From the NCBI RefSeq assembly GCF_963678635.1, contig NC_087063.1:54205074-54269073 (forward strand): 64,000 bases of DNA, in the 5' to 3' direction. Below, in pieces: positions 38,698-48,413 of this stretch. Below the pieces are notes generated by a model. The model ran no database searches. It worked only from the letters and a program-made list of their open reading frames with translations, and was not told the origin of the DNA. How positions within the stretch are numbered: the first letter of the stretch is position 1; every line of letters begins with the position of its first letter. Source of the stretch: Symsagittifera roscoffensis. Taxonomy: Eukaryota; Xenacoelomorpha; Acoela; Convolutidae. The position numbers were made by a program, and so were the translations under genes.

Positions 38698-39597
38698 TCA
38701 GCCATTCATCACACCAGCGAACATGTCACTTATGTCACCAGCTGCCCCCAATGGCGGGGTTAGCCCCAGAGAAGATGAGGTCAACTGCGGCTGTAACCTA
38801 GTACTCGATGACGCACCGCCCTTTTGCTTGTGCATTGACGTCATCGGTCTGTCAAACGTTGATGACGCTCCCATCGTTATCCCATCTGACATAGGCCTGG
38901 TCGGCGAGGCAGAAGACGCCTCCCTGCTCATGTCGTTCCTTGGGCACGGTGTGAAGTTCACATCCGGATGGGTTATTTCCGGTTGGTCGTAACTAGAGGA
39001 TAGACCTCCGGCTTGTAGCGACGTCACGCGCTCATCGTACAAAGACTTCCAACTTTTCTTTGCCTTCGAGAACGTCTGCTCTTCACCCGGACTCATACTC
39101 GACATCATCGCGTTGTTGCTCTGTTTGGCCAAAGATGAGTGTGCACTTGTCAGATGTGAAGGTTCCTTTCTCCATTTATAGCTCTTAGTCTCTGATTTGG
39201 ACATTCCCCTGTACAACACTTCCTCCCGAGGTTCGACCTCGGGACGCTCCGAGGTCTCCTCTGTCCTCTCGGCTTCCTCCCGTTCGAGGACCTCATCTGG
39301 CTCAAAGTCGGGTCGAATGAGCGTTCGCTCCCCTTCATCAAAGGGATTCACCAGCGTTTCGCTCGCAGGCTCGGCCTCGGCGCTCCGCCTTTGATTGCCA
39401 TCGAGGTTTTTCTTGCTCCTTAGTTTCATTTCGCTCACTGAAAGATCAGGTTGACCTTTAGTTGATTCGTCTTCAGCAAACGCGTCGGAAGCGCTGCTAA
39501 ACGAGGTTTGGCTACGCCTAGTTCTAAACTTCCGCGTGCTTCCCTTGCTTAGCCTGGGAGTTTTAGTAGTCGATCCTAGCGAGTCCCTGCGCTGCAT
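38698..39597 (-). CDS. gag: gag N-terminal part of A2
   Basis: It starts at the Met of MQRRDSLGSTTKTPRL (39,597) because A1 begins its homology at the same Met (7,763); the longer upstream frame is not conserved. The first 40 residues are basic, the next 100 acidic (VLEREEAERTEETSERPEVEPREE), and the rest Ser/Thr-rich and probably unstructured. It stops early at 38,698 from a one-base loss just after MFAGVMNG, where A1 continues into LEELQRDMSKR. Together with the next two frames it makes up gag. Confidence 0.8.
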   Translation of the reverse strand: MQRRDSLGSTTKTPRLSKGSTRKFRTRRSQTSFSSASDAFAEDESTKGQPDLSVSEMKLRSKKNLDGNQRRSAEAEPASETLVNPFDEGERTLIRPDFEPDEVLEREEAERTEETSERPEVEPREEVLYRGMSKSETKSYKWRKEPSHLTSAHSSLAKQSNNAMMSSMSPGEEQTFSKAKKSWKSLYDERVTSLQAGGLSSSYDQPEITHPDVNFTPCPRNDMSREASSASPTRPMSDGITMGASSTFDRPMTSMHKQKGGASSSTRLQPQLTSSSLGLTPPLGAAGDISDMFAGVMNG

Positions 39598-42500
39598 AGT
39601 TTTTAACAAAATGAAAGTATTTGTAATTTGATGGAAATGCAAACGTACCACAAACAAGATTTAGTTAAATCACTTAACGCTGCCTACTCGATTCCGTCAG
39701 TATCAAAATGTCTCTTAGATCTCTCACGACTAACCTAGTGACTCAGCTAAAGTTACACACAGGGTCTACCCAGTATTGATTTAATGCTAACTCAACCCGG
39801 TTGTATAGTATAACAGTATCACTAAGTTTCCACAAGATATAATCGACACACAAAACACAATCGATAATCAGATAAGAATATCCTACAGGTGACAGCGACC
39901 TTTTGTCAGTATCAATCTATCGCCACACAATTTATCAAGTCACTGCTTTGTTAAAATTAAACAATCTTTGATAAGAAGCAGTGATGACTCAAAAACAGAT
40001 CAATAAAACTTAGTCTTAAAGAAAAAGACTTCCCCCAATCGGAACGATCCGAAAGAACGAAGCCCAGGACACAGTCTTCTCAAGTGGGTGTGTATCTGCC
40101 TAATACACCCACCGAGGTCTTTGTTTGGGTGTCCTGCGATTGCCCGAGCTGTCCTACTAAGTAGCTCAAGGCAACCTCTGATCGAAAATTCGTCAAATCT
40201 ATGAAAAAGCTCTCCCACACTCGGACTGCTCCAAGTGCACGAGAGTAGGGAAAAATTTTTCTTCTCAAGTGGGTGTGTATTTGCCTAATACACCCACCGA
40301 GGTCTTCCTTTATTTGTTCCCGGATTGCCCGAACTTTTCTATTAAGTAGCTCAAGGCAACCACACGACCAAAATCACAATCAAAAAAATTTTTTTTCTTT
40401 GTTCGGGTACTTCTGATACACCCAATGTAGAATCCAAAGTTGATCACGAATTTCCGGGTCAAAATGGGTTCCTATGATCCTGATAAGCACACCTAATATC
40501 CTAATATGATCCTAATTAAATGGATTTTTTCCGTTTCCCAAATTGCCACAGAAAGTTTACCCAAGTCTCTAACAAGGAAGATCTTTAGAAGGTTCAAGAC
40601 ACTCCGGAGGGTTACCTCGGAGGGTACCTTGATCACCCAAGTTACTTCGGAGGGTATCCTAATCACCCAAGTTACTTCGGAGGGTCCCCCTAAATTTACT
40701 AAGGAGGGTCAATAAGATGCTTAGTATGCTCCGGAGGGTTACTTCGGAGGGTACCTCCAAAATTTTCAAATTTTTTGATCTCGCTTAGAAGGTTCTCCCC
40801 CTAGCTTCAAAAAGCGTCAAAACAAGCTAGGAGCTCTAAGGGGAGCTGTTTTAACTTCTTAGGGTGATCTCGTGGAAATTTTCCACTAAGGAGGGTTGCT
40901 AAAGGGTTTAGCTGACTCCGAAGGGTCACTTCGGAGGGTTCCCCCAAAATCAAGAAAAAGGGTTATATCACCGCAGTAAAGCCTCTGAAAGCGGTCTACC
41001 TGACTTAAAACTAGGTTGGCTGACACGGTCAACCTTCCCAATTGAATAAAAAGATGTTTTGATAAAATTTTCTGCTGCTCGGAGGGTTACCTGTAATTTG
41101 GACCCTCCGAACCAACAAATTCTAAAAAAATTTTCTTTTCCGAAATAATCAACCCAAAAACGGTTGCGATTCGGAAAAGTGGTCAAAAACGTCGACTTAT
41201 GGTACCAAAATTATCCCGATCGGATAACAAGTCTTTGAGAAATTTCCAAAAACGCGTTCGTCAAAATGGCCTTTTTTCACCACCTATATAGGTTCTGAAA
41301 GACTTTTTCCGCAATTCCGGTCAAAAGTGCCTAAAAATACTTGAAATGAGCGTAGCAGCCCTGTACGGCACTGGAATAATGCAAAAAACCGGACCAAAAT
41401 TGGTTTAGAAACAAAAATTTGGCCAAAAACTATCAAATTTGGACCCTCCGATTCCTTCCTTTTCCAAACCTTAAGTCGTTAGCTCTATCCACGGAGCTAC
41501 TCGGAGGGTTACCCAAAAATTTCTCTAGTAACCGAGCACGTTATGCTAGCACGCTCCTAACGCAAAAAATTTTATTGCTCTAACTCTAAAAACCCAAAAA
41601 CTCGATCCCCAAAACAGATTGACAAAATACAGAAAATTATCAAAATTTTGATCGAAAAATTTTCGTTTTTCTAACTTCTACTGAGTCTTTGCTCACGCGG
41701 TTTCTTTAGTGAAGGGGATCGAACTACGTAGCTACTCTCTATATAAAAGCTTTTTGCCTATCGGAAAAGCTCGGATATCCGAAAATTTGGGGGTCTACGG
41801 TTTGGTCGAAAATTGGTAATTTTCGACAAAAAATGGGTGTTTCTTGGGTCTAAATAGGAGATAAGTATTATATAATAAGGATAATAATCTATTAATAGTC
41901 GTTAATGAATAGTACTATACCCTCCTTTGCACCAAAATATCCGAATTAAGACCCTTAACTCGGAAATTTGTAATCGATGGAGGGTACAATCGGACCGCGC
42001 CAATCGTGCCCCCCACCACTTAAGTTTTAAAGAAATAGTACCCGAATGGTACTAAAATTGCTTCAACGATACCCAACAGTCGTTGCGGATGTTGTCCTTG
42101 ATGTCCCTGTTGAGTGTGGAACACGTTGATCAGCTTGCCACTCTACCCTCCGGCCACCGGCAAAATTACCATTAACGTGCTTAAACACTCAAATTACACT
42201 CGAGGGAGGGTATCCAACCCTTCACCAAAACACACAATCTTTCTATCAGAAACGATATAAATCAATCTGAAACAACAACAAATAGGAAGGTCAAATCACG
42301 TCTCGTCCGGAAATAACATATAAACTGTCACTATGTTTTTTACTGTTTTTGGTCTTTTTTTTTAGATTTTTCACTGTTTTTTGTACTTTTTTGTTTTCAA
42401 ATAAATTTATTTTTGGCTTTTTCTTGGTTAGACACTATTTTTGTTTGGTTTTACGCTTTCTCTTTAATTGTTTTTGGTCCTGGGACCTCAGGACAAGCGG

Positions 42501-42705
42501 GCTCTAGATTTCCCACCTAACCCTCCGGCCCCCGGAATTTTCGGTGTTAACTAAGTTAAAAAGCTAAATTGCACTAGACGGAGGGTACGCACCTTCCCCC
42601 TAGTGCAATAACGGTCATTAAGGCCTCTAACTCGGGCATACGCCCGGAGCGGAGGGTACGTCGCTGAAACGCTTGCTGATCATGATGGTTTCATGCCTTT
42701 AACAG
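39598..42705 (-). other. Long 5' leader of A2 with many CCCTCCG / CGGAGGG motifs
   Basis: 3.1 kb without convincing coding sequence. CGGAGGGT or its complement occurs more than a dozen times by eye, in both orientations. It is densest at 40,600-40,935 (for example CTCCGGAGGGTTACTTCGGAGGGTACC) and again at 41,080-41,510 and 41,930-42,660. The A1 leader has the same feature. The rest is AT-rich and shows strong conservation of blocks between A1 and A2. Confidence 0.75.
40076..40361 (-). repeat. Two 101-base repeats (period 185) with hairpins in the A2 leader
   Basis: 40,076-40,176 and 40,261-40,361 both read cttctcaagtgggtgtgtat, then gcctaatacacccaccgagg, a CGATTGCCCGA-like core and AAGTAGCTCAAGGCAACC. 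Each contains a hairpin with arms GTGGGTGT and ACACCCAC (40,084-40,112 and 40,269-40,297). A1 has a single, damaged version (about 7,230-7,282). The position in the leader is where packaging or translation elements would lie. Confidence 0.8.
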
Positions 42706-42723
42706 GCCCACCCAGGAGCGCCA
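42706..42723 (-). promoter_or_regulatory. Primer-binding site of A2
   Basis: In element orientation TGGCGCTCCTGGGTGGGC begins 12 bases after the LTR end. The plus strand reads as the end of a tRNA (…CCCACCCAGGAGCGCCA). A tRNA with a 5' end near GCTCCTG would fit. I do not assign the amino acid. Confidence 0.78.
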
Positions 42724-42735
42724 TAAAAACGTCTA

Positions 42736-43613
42736 TGTAACATTCGCCCAAATATCACACAGCGACGGAGCGTAGAAAAAGTACCTATTAACGACTGGCA
42801 GGCGTCAATTACCTTAATTCTACTCGTTTTTCACCGTCTCGACCTTGCCAGTTGATTTTCTGGTCTGTCTAGGGCAAAGTAAAAAGTTACCATTTTTAGG
42901 CCATCAGTCAAACGACTTTTGATCAGCTTTCGTTTACATGCGAACACAACCACATAGCTGAGTCTCGGATCCTCAGACTACGTGATTGTCATTAAAAACA
43001 CGGCTCGAACAACCTATTTTATATGTTTTTGTGAGACAGTTTTATATTAAATCCATTGGAGATGGATTTACCCTTTCCTTTTTCTAGCTACTCATGCTCT
43101 GAAATATTAAATAATAACGGTGTTAATTAAGATCTATGACATTATAGCAGCTATACAGTCAGTCTATACAGTCCCTTCACATAGACAGTCTCTGGGGGAC
43201 CAAGCCTCCTCTCCCGTAATATTCTTGAGATAACACTCTTATCTCTTATATTTCGTGTCCCGGGAGGGTTCCGTGGTATATTTCTTCCCCCACTGAAGCC
43301 TCCTTCTCCACAATTTTCCGTCGCTAAGGTTCTTATCGTGTGTTATTGCCACGATAAGAGGCTTCGTATTTTTCTTCTCTGATACGACTGTTCTTCACGA
43401 TATTTTTCGTTGTTCTCCTTTTCGTCTTTTTATTCAAAATGGCCGTCTTTTCTCTATTTCTCAGAAATGTTCTTCTTCCAATCGAAATTTTAAAAATAAA
43501 AATTCTAGAACATTCTGACCCTCCGTCGCAACACTTTTTTGTTCATAAGGCCTCTAGTCACTCTTTTTTATGTCGCCGGAAGGTTGTGCTGTGTCATCTG
43601 GCAGAATGGCACA
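42736..43613 (-). repeat. 5' LTR of A2 (878 bp)
   Basis: It begins TGTGCC (43,613) and ends GTTACA (42,736) in element orientation and matches the 3' LTR at 19,246-20,070. The match stops exactly at these two termini, which fixes the element ends. A TATA-like TATAAAA is at 43,046 down to 43,040, and the 10-bp hairpin at 43,331-43,359. Confidence 0.93.
43040..43046 (-). promoter_or_regulatory. TATA-like box in the A2 5' LTR
   Basis: TATAAAA on the minus strand, conserved at the same LTR position in A1 (4,734-4,740) and in the A2 3' LTR (about 19,525). It is a plausible promoter element for transcription of the element. Confidence 0.4.
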
Positions 43614-43616
43614 ATC
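43614..43616 (+). repeat. Right copy of the 3-base target-site duplication (ATC)
   Basis: It pairs with ATC at 19,243-19,245 on the other side of A2. Confidence 0.55.
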
Positions 43617-43841
43617 GCAGGTGAACGATCCACCTTGGTGCTAGTTTTTAAATCAAGAACGAAAGAGAATTTCGATGGATTGTTTTTAAAAGATGCGAAT
43701 GATGTTTTATCCTGGAAATCGAACGGTATGAAATGATGGTTTTAAGTCTTGATTTGCTTTTTAGATCTTGATTGATCCAATTTGGTTTATTGTTTTTGAA
43801 GAATCGAAAGAACACGACGAAAAGATACATACGATAGAACG

Positions 43842-45644
43842 ATGGGTGACACAAATGACTTAAAGGAAATTGTCTCAGCCAGTCTGGGAGCGACTCTGGA
43901 TGAGATATATCAGCGGCTGATTGACTGTGATTTTGCACAAAAGGACCCGGGACTGGCGATGTTTGTGGTCGTGCTCCTCAATGCGTTAGGACTAGAGGGT
44001 CGAGGGAATCGCCCCACTGAAGTAGTTTTGATGCTGGCCTTCGGTGAGTCCGGGACCGCCGAGAGAGGTCAAAACCGACTGATAAGATGGCGGCGAGAAA
44101 AAATGTCTGGAAACGACTTGGCTCGTGAGCCGGGACTAGGCGAGCAGAGGGATCACCGGCTAAGTGAGATGCCCTTACCTGTTCAACCAGTGCAGCCGCT
44201 CATCGGAGCGAAGAGACTACGTGATGGGCCGGGCCCGTCACACTCGGCAGATTCTCCAACGGCTGCTCTTCACTGAAGAGAGTGAAGATGAGTGAGATGG
44301 AGATCCAGACCTCGGAGACTATTGAGACCTTAGAAAAGAAAGAAAAGCATCAGAGGGAGCTGTATGCCAAGCTGGAGGAGTACAGGGCAATAGCTCGAGA
44401 AAGAGACGAGTGGAAGAAGAAGTTCGATGATCTGCAAATAGCCTACAAAGAAGAGGAAATAAAACATCTGAAGGAACTATATATGGCGAAGGTGAGTCCA
44501 GTGTCACCGGAGGTTCTGGCTACGATGATTTCCTCGGATGGATCCAGGGAACACACGTCCCAAGACGAAGGCACAGGAGCTGTGTGCTCCGAGAAATCCC
44601 GGGGCTCCCCAGCAAACACCACAGTCTGCTCCGAACCCGAGGAGTACGATACCGGATCGTTCAGGCACCTATTTGGCTCCTCAGTTTCAAGAGTCATTCA
44701 ATCAGGTGGCCAGAGCAGCGATGAATGAGATCAACAGGACCATTGGCCGGACGCTGGGTACGGTCGTTCCTTCCCAAAGCCTTGATCATTCCTCAAGTAG
44801 CTCGGAGCGAATACCTCGAGCCATAGTACCAACGGGAACTGCGTATGGCGGAACGACTCAGAGATCTCGCGTAGTGGACGTCAGGAAGAACCTAGCGGTG
44901 CGCAACCTGTTCGTGCAAGTAGCCGCTGAGAATCCTCGAGCTTGTTTGAACGGCATGAGCTGGAACCCTGCCATAAGCAACCAGGCTATTCCCCTAGGGA
45001 GTCGTCATTTGGTTGTTGGAGATAGTTTAGTGAGGGATCTGAACGAGATCTTTGTGAGTGGTCAGACCACTTTTCTATCATTTTGAGGGACCTCCGTGGC
45101 TCAGTTCATCAAGATGATGGACTTCCACGGCGAGGATCACCTAGACACGTTGGTGATAATGCTCGGGACCAATGACGTTCCAAGGGTCCCTGTAACCCCA
45201 GAAGGCAAGTGGGAGCCCCTACTGATCTGCTTTCTGAACGAACTGAAGCAGAAATATAGGCCCAGGCTCGTGGTGCTGTGCACAATGCCGCAGAACCCGG
45301 AGGTGGGCACGCCAGTGGCAGATTTTATGAAGGGCAATCTGACCCGGTGGAACGATATGACCCGCAGTCTTGTGAGAAGCAATCCCAGCGAGCTGCGACT
45401 CATGGATCTTGAGAATATGCTGCGCAAGATTGATCAACTCGCGCTCACCAGAGATGGGATACACTTCAACACTCAGCAAGGGAGGCGGTGGATAAACGAC
45501 GTGTTCCAGACACAGATAGGGAAAATGGAGCAAAAATTGAGGACAACCGACTCACTGGCTCAGACCAGTTCGACTGGAGGAGGTAGAGTCCCCTGGCAAT
45601 GGAAACGCGAGCAACCGCTCCCGTTGCTCCAAGCTCAGATGTGA
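43842..45644 (+). pseudogene. A1 ORF3 N-terminus and first SGNH domain copy
   Basis: It starts MGDTNDLKEIVSASLGATLDEI, matching A2's ORF3 start. The open stretches 43,842-44,276, 44,282-44,728, 44,538-45,086 and 45,096-45,644 lie in shifted frames. The coiled coil is at about 44,290-44,500. The SGNH blocks are GDSL (about 45,018), GTND (about 45,166) and DGIH (about 45,454). The oxyanion Gly block has become a stop (SF*G, TGA at 45,084) where A2 reads SFGG. Without that stop the catalytic residues are still present. Confidence 0.8.
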
Positions 45645-48413
45645 GAGAAAGGTTGGGGACTGCTCCTCCCCCTAGAAGACAACCGTTGGAGAGCCGACTT
45701 GGGAGACCAATGGATCAGTGTCAGACTAGCTCTCAGACTATATCGAGGACGAGTAATCCGCCCGCCACCGCAACTCCTGCTTCTACAGGAAACCCATCGA
45801 CGAGCGCCACACCGGCGAAAGGAATTGAGCCAAGCAGCCTGCTGCTTTGGTACCGTCCTGATCCCAGCGGTTGGGGACAGTATAAAACGAATATGTCAAC
45901 GAAATTGAACATGAACACATTGACATGTCGAGTGGATGCAAGGAGGATGATGGGTGGAGATGGTACCACATTGTCGGGATTATATCGAATACCGGGTGTG
46001 GACTGGCTGTTAGTGGAACAGAAACTGTTTAGCTCCGCGACCACGCTCAGGTTCGTGGACCTTAATGGATTGCCTCAGGACAATACCTTTGGGCCCTTGA
46101 ATACCAGATCTCTTACGGACGTCCGTCGGAGAGCCAGGGAATTGACAACACCTTCCCAGAGGGGCAAAATCCTGACAGAGAATAAACCCAGCAACAAGCA
46201 TCATAAGATGTACAGGCAGTTCTCTAAACCACCCGGCCAGGTGCTTGGTGAATATTCAAGAGTCTATCCCCGAGCAACCTCGGTGGAGGGAGACAATAGG
46301 AGATACGCGGGACTGAAGGCGCCAGTGGATGACAGCCTATTTGCTGCCTATGATCCCCTGAATATAGGGGCTACCAAACATCTCATAGTGGCCAGTTCAG
46401 ATTATCTCTACACGCCTCGTTCCCTCTTTTGGCCCGACGTGATTTTCTTGACAGCGCCCAAGTTTGACTGGGGGCCACCAGTAGGCATGACAATAAGCGA
46501 GCGGAAGACGATCAGCATGGATCCGCAGGTGATAGTAATTGCCGGCTTGAATGACCAGCTGCAGAGCAAAGGGTTGTTGTCCCGTCTGACAGATGGCTCA
46601 ATCCCGAGCAATGATGTCAAAGGGGAGGCTATAATGACGTTGCTCTCAGCAATGACCGATGTAGAGGCATCAGTGCAGCGGGTATGCCACATTGCCAGAA
46701 CCCTTACAATTTGTTTACACGATGGTCACATCTGTAGCAGAGCGACGATTCAGCGTGATAATACCCACGCCGAACAGAATAGCGGACCCCAATATCTATT
46801 AAGCAACCCGTTCTGAGCTTCCTGCGATCTGGGCGGACATTTCCAATGCCATCCAGGGATTAAAGGATTGCAGCACGACTAGGTTGGTGCTGGACGAAGT
46901 CCTGGGGTTGGAGCTGTCCAATTTTGCCAAGTTACTGAAGTTGAGGCCAGGAGTAGATGATGATAAATTGTTAGTACAACAGGTGGTCAACGACCTCTGG
47001 TTCAGAAAGATGGATTATGCTAGAAAAGAACAGGGGAGGACGGTCAGAATAAAAATGACATCGGCAAAAGAGGACCTCATGGCGTTGGCCTTGAGAAAGA
47101 AGCCACACACCAATTCATGGTTGTGTTTGTCGCCAAGAGTGTGTACCTTAGGAGAAGATGCGTTCGAGCATGCACCGGCAGTAATCAAGAAGAAACACAC
47201 TTATCTGAGAAACTTGTTCAACGAGAAGGAGTTAGCCGGAGGCATGATGTTGCAGTTGATGCAAGACGTGAACACAATATCGCTATTTATATTCCAATCG
47301 GTTATTTTGACCACGAAGACACAATATGAGAGATCAGCCGCTATCTTGGGTGGAATGGGAGTGGGATGGACGCCATTCTTCCTGTCTACGTGTTACCCGA
47401 GGGCCTCCTGGAATCTAGTCGCGAGCTTCGTCAAGGACATTCGAAAACTGACGATTGGTCTGGTTTTAGCACTGTACGTATTTTTTGGTCACGAGAAATT
47501 TGTGAAGGGACCTGCGAATCTCTTCACCCAAGCGGTGGCAGACCTGAGATTGGATGGACTTTTACCCTGATCGCCATGACATATGGTTGGTTGGACGATT
47601 TGTTCGTGCTTTTACGCTATCCCGAACAACTGCAGGGAGCAAGTCGAGATTTCAACGCGCAGTTGGAAACCGCCTCATACAGGAAAATAAAGGACTGGGG
47701 AATAATCTTGCTCCAGTACCTCCTGCAACAGAATAGGAGTGTCACAGGGGAGGACAAGGTGGCAACGGGAGCGAGTGAGTGCAAACAGTATTGTGGTATG
47801 CCCTTGCTGACAGATATGGCTGTGATGATGCGGATCGATCCGCTGGCTCTGGTCCATGGAGTAAGGGAGTTCGTCACAGTGGTGTACGGACCTGTGATGT
47901 CATCCGTGTTCCCAGACGTGCAAGTGAAGGCATACAGCAACTCGGTGTTGTATTTACCTTAGTCTCCGTTGTGGATTGTTCCGTGCTGAACTGGGTGGAA
48001 CAGAAAGAGCTGAGAGGATTGGTCAGCGACGACAGGTTATTCGGAAGAGTAGCGGAGCCGGGATGGATGTTGATGGACTTCAACAACAATTTCAAATGCA
48101 GAATGGGCGGCGAGGACCTTTTCCATATCCAGTTTAATCCTAAACTTTGGAATCTGCGACCATTGCTGAAGGATCCAGGAGAGGCGATGCGGGTCCCAGT
48201 TTGGCCGGAAGCATATGCACACGTCGAGGAGAATCAGCAAGTGCGGCTTTCCGGGTCCAGGTCGCTGCCCTACCAATGCCCCCGATATCCATAGAGGCTC
48301 GTGATGGGTAAGAGAAAACGCGGAAATGGAGTGAAGGGATGGAGCCGCGCTCTTCATCAGTTGGAACGTTGCGGCCATGCACACGTTTGACTTCACGTTT
48401 CCTGATAAAGCGT
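45599..48413 (+). pseudogene. A1 ORF3 middle segment, first copy
   Basis: Open stretch 45,599-46,816 reads continuously from the end of the SGNH segment (SSDVRERLGTAPPPRRQPLESRLG) into the middle segment (LLLWYRPDPSGWGQYKTNMS). That shows these two ORF3 parts belong to one frame. It includes the SGNH-like KHLIVASSDYLYTPRS and VIVIAGLNDQL, where the GSND of A2 is GLND. Further stretches 46,884-47,570 and 47,366-47,962 are in shifted frames. Confidence 0.75.

Larger units (their letters stand above)
19246..43613 (-). mobile_element. A2: complete 24.4-kb giant Ty3/Gypsy-type LTR retrotransposon
   Basis: Both ends are defined by LTRs with the same termini (TGTGCC...GTTACA in element orientation), flanked by ATC on each side, and nested inside A1. 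Order on the minus strand: 5' LTR, primer-binding site, 3.1-kb leader, gag-pol with a macro-like C-terminus, 450-base spacer, ORF3 (about 8.9 kb), 750-base 3' non-coding stretch, 3' LTR. Animal Ty3/Gypsy elements are usually about 5-9 kb, so this is very large. The LTRs differ by about five substitutions plus indels, indicating a recent insertion. Confidence 0.93.

Noticed and set aside
39598-43613. A 4-kb LTR for family A, since the whole 4.2-7.7 kb region is an inverted match to 39.6-43.6 kb
   Set aside because: That match is A1's LTR plus leader against A2's leader plus LTR. The A2 LTR pair ends exactly at GTTACA (42,736 and 19,246), and a primer-binding site follows, so the LTR is about 0.86 kb and the rest is leader.
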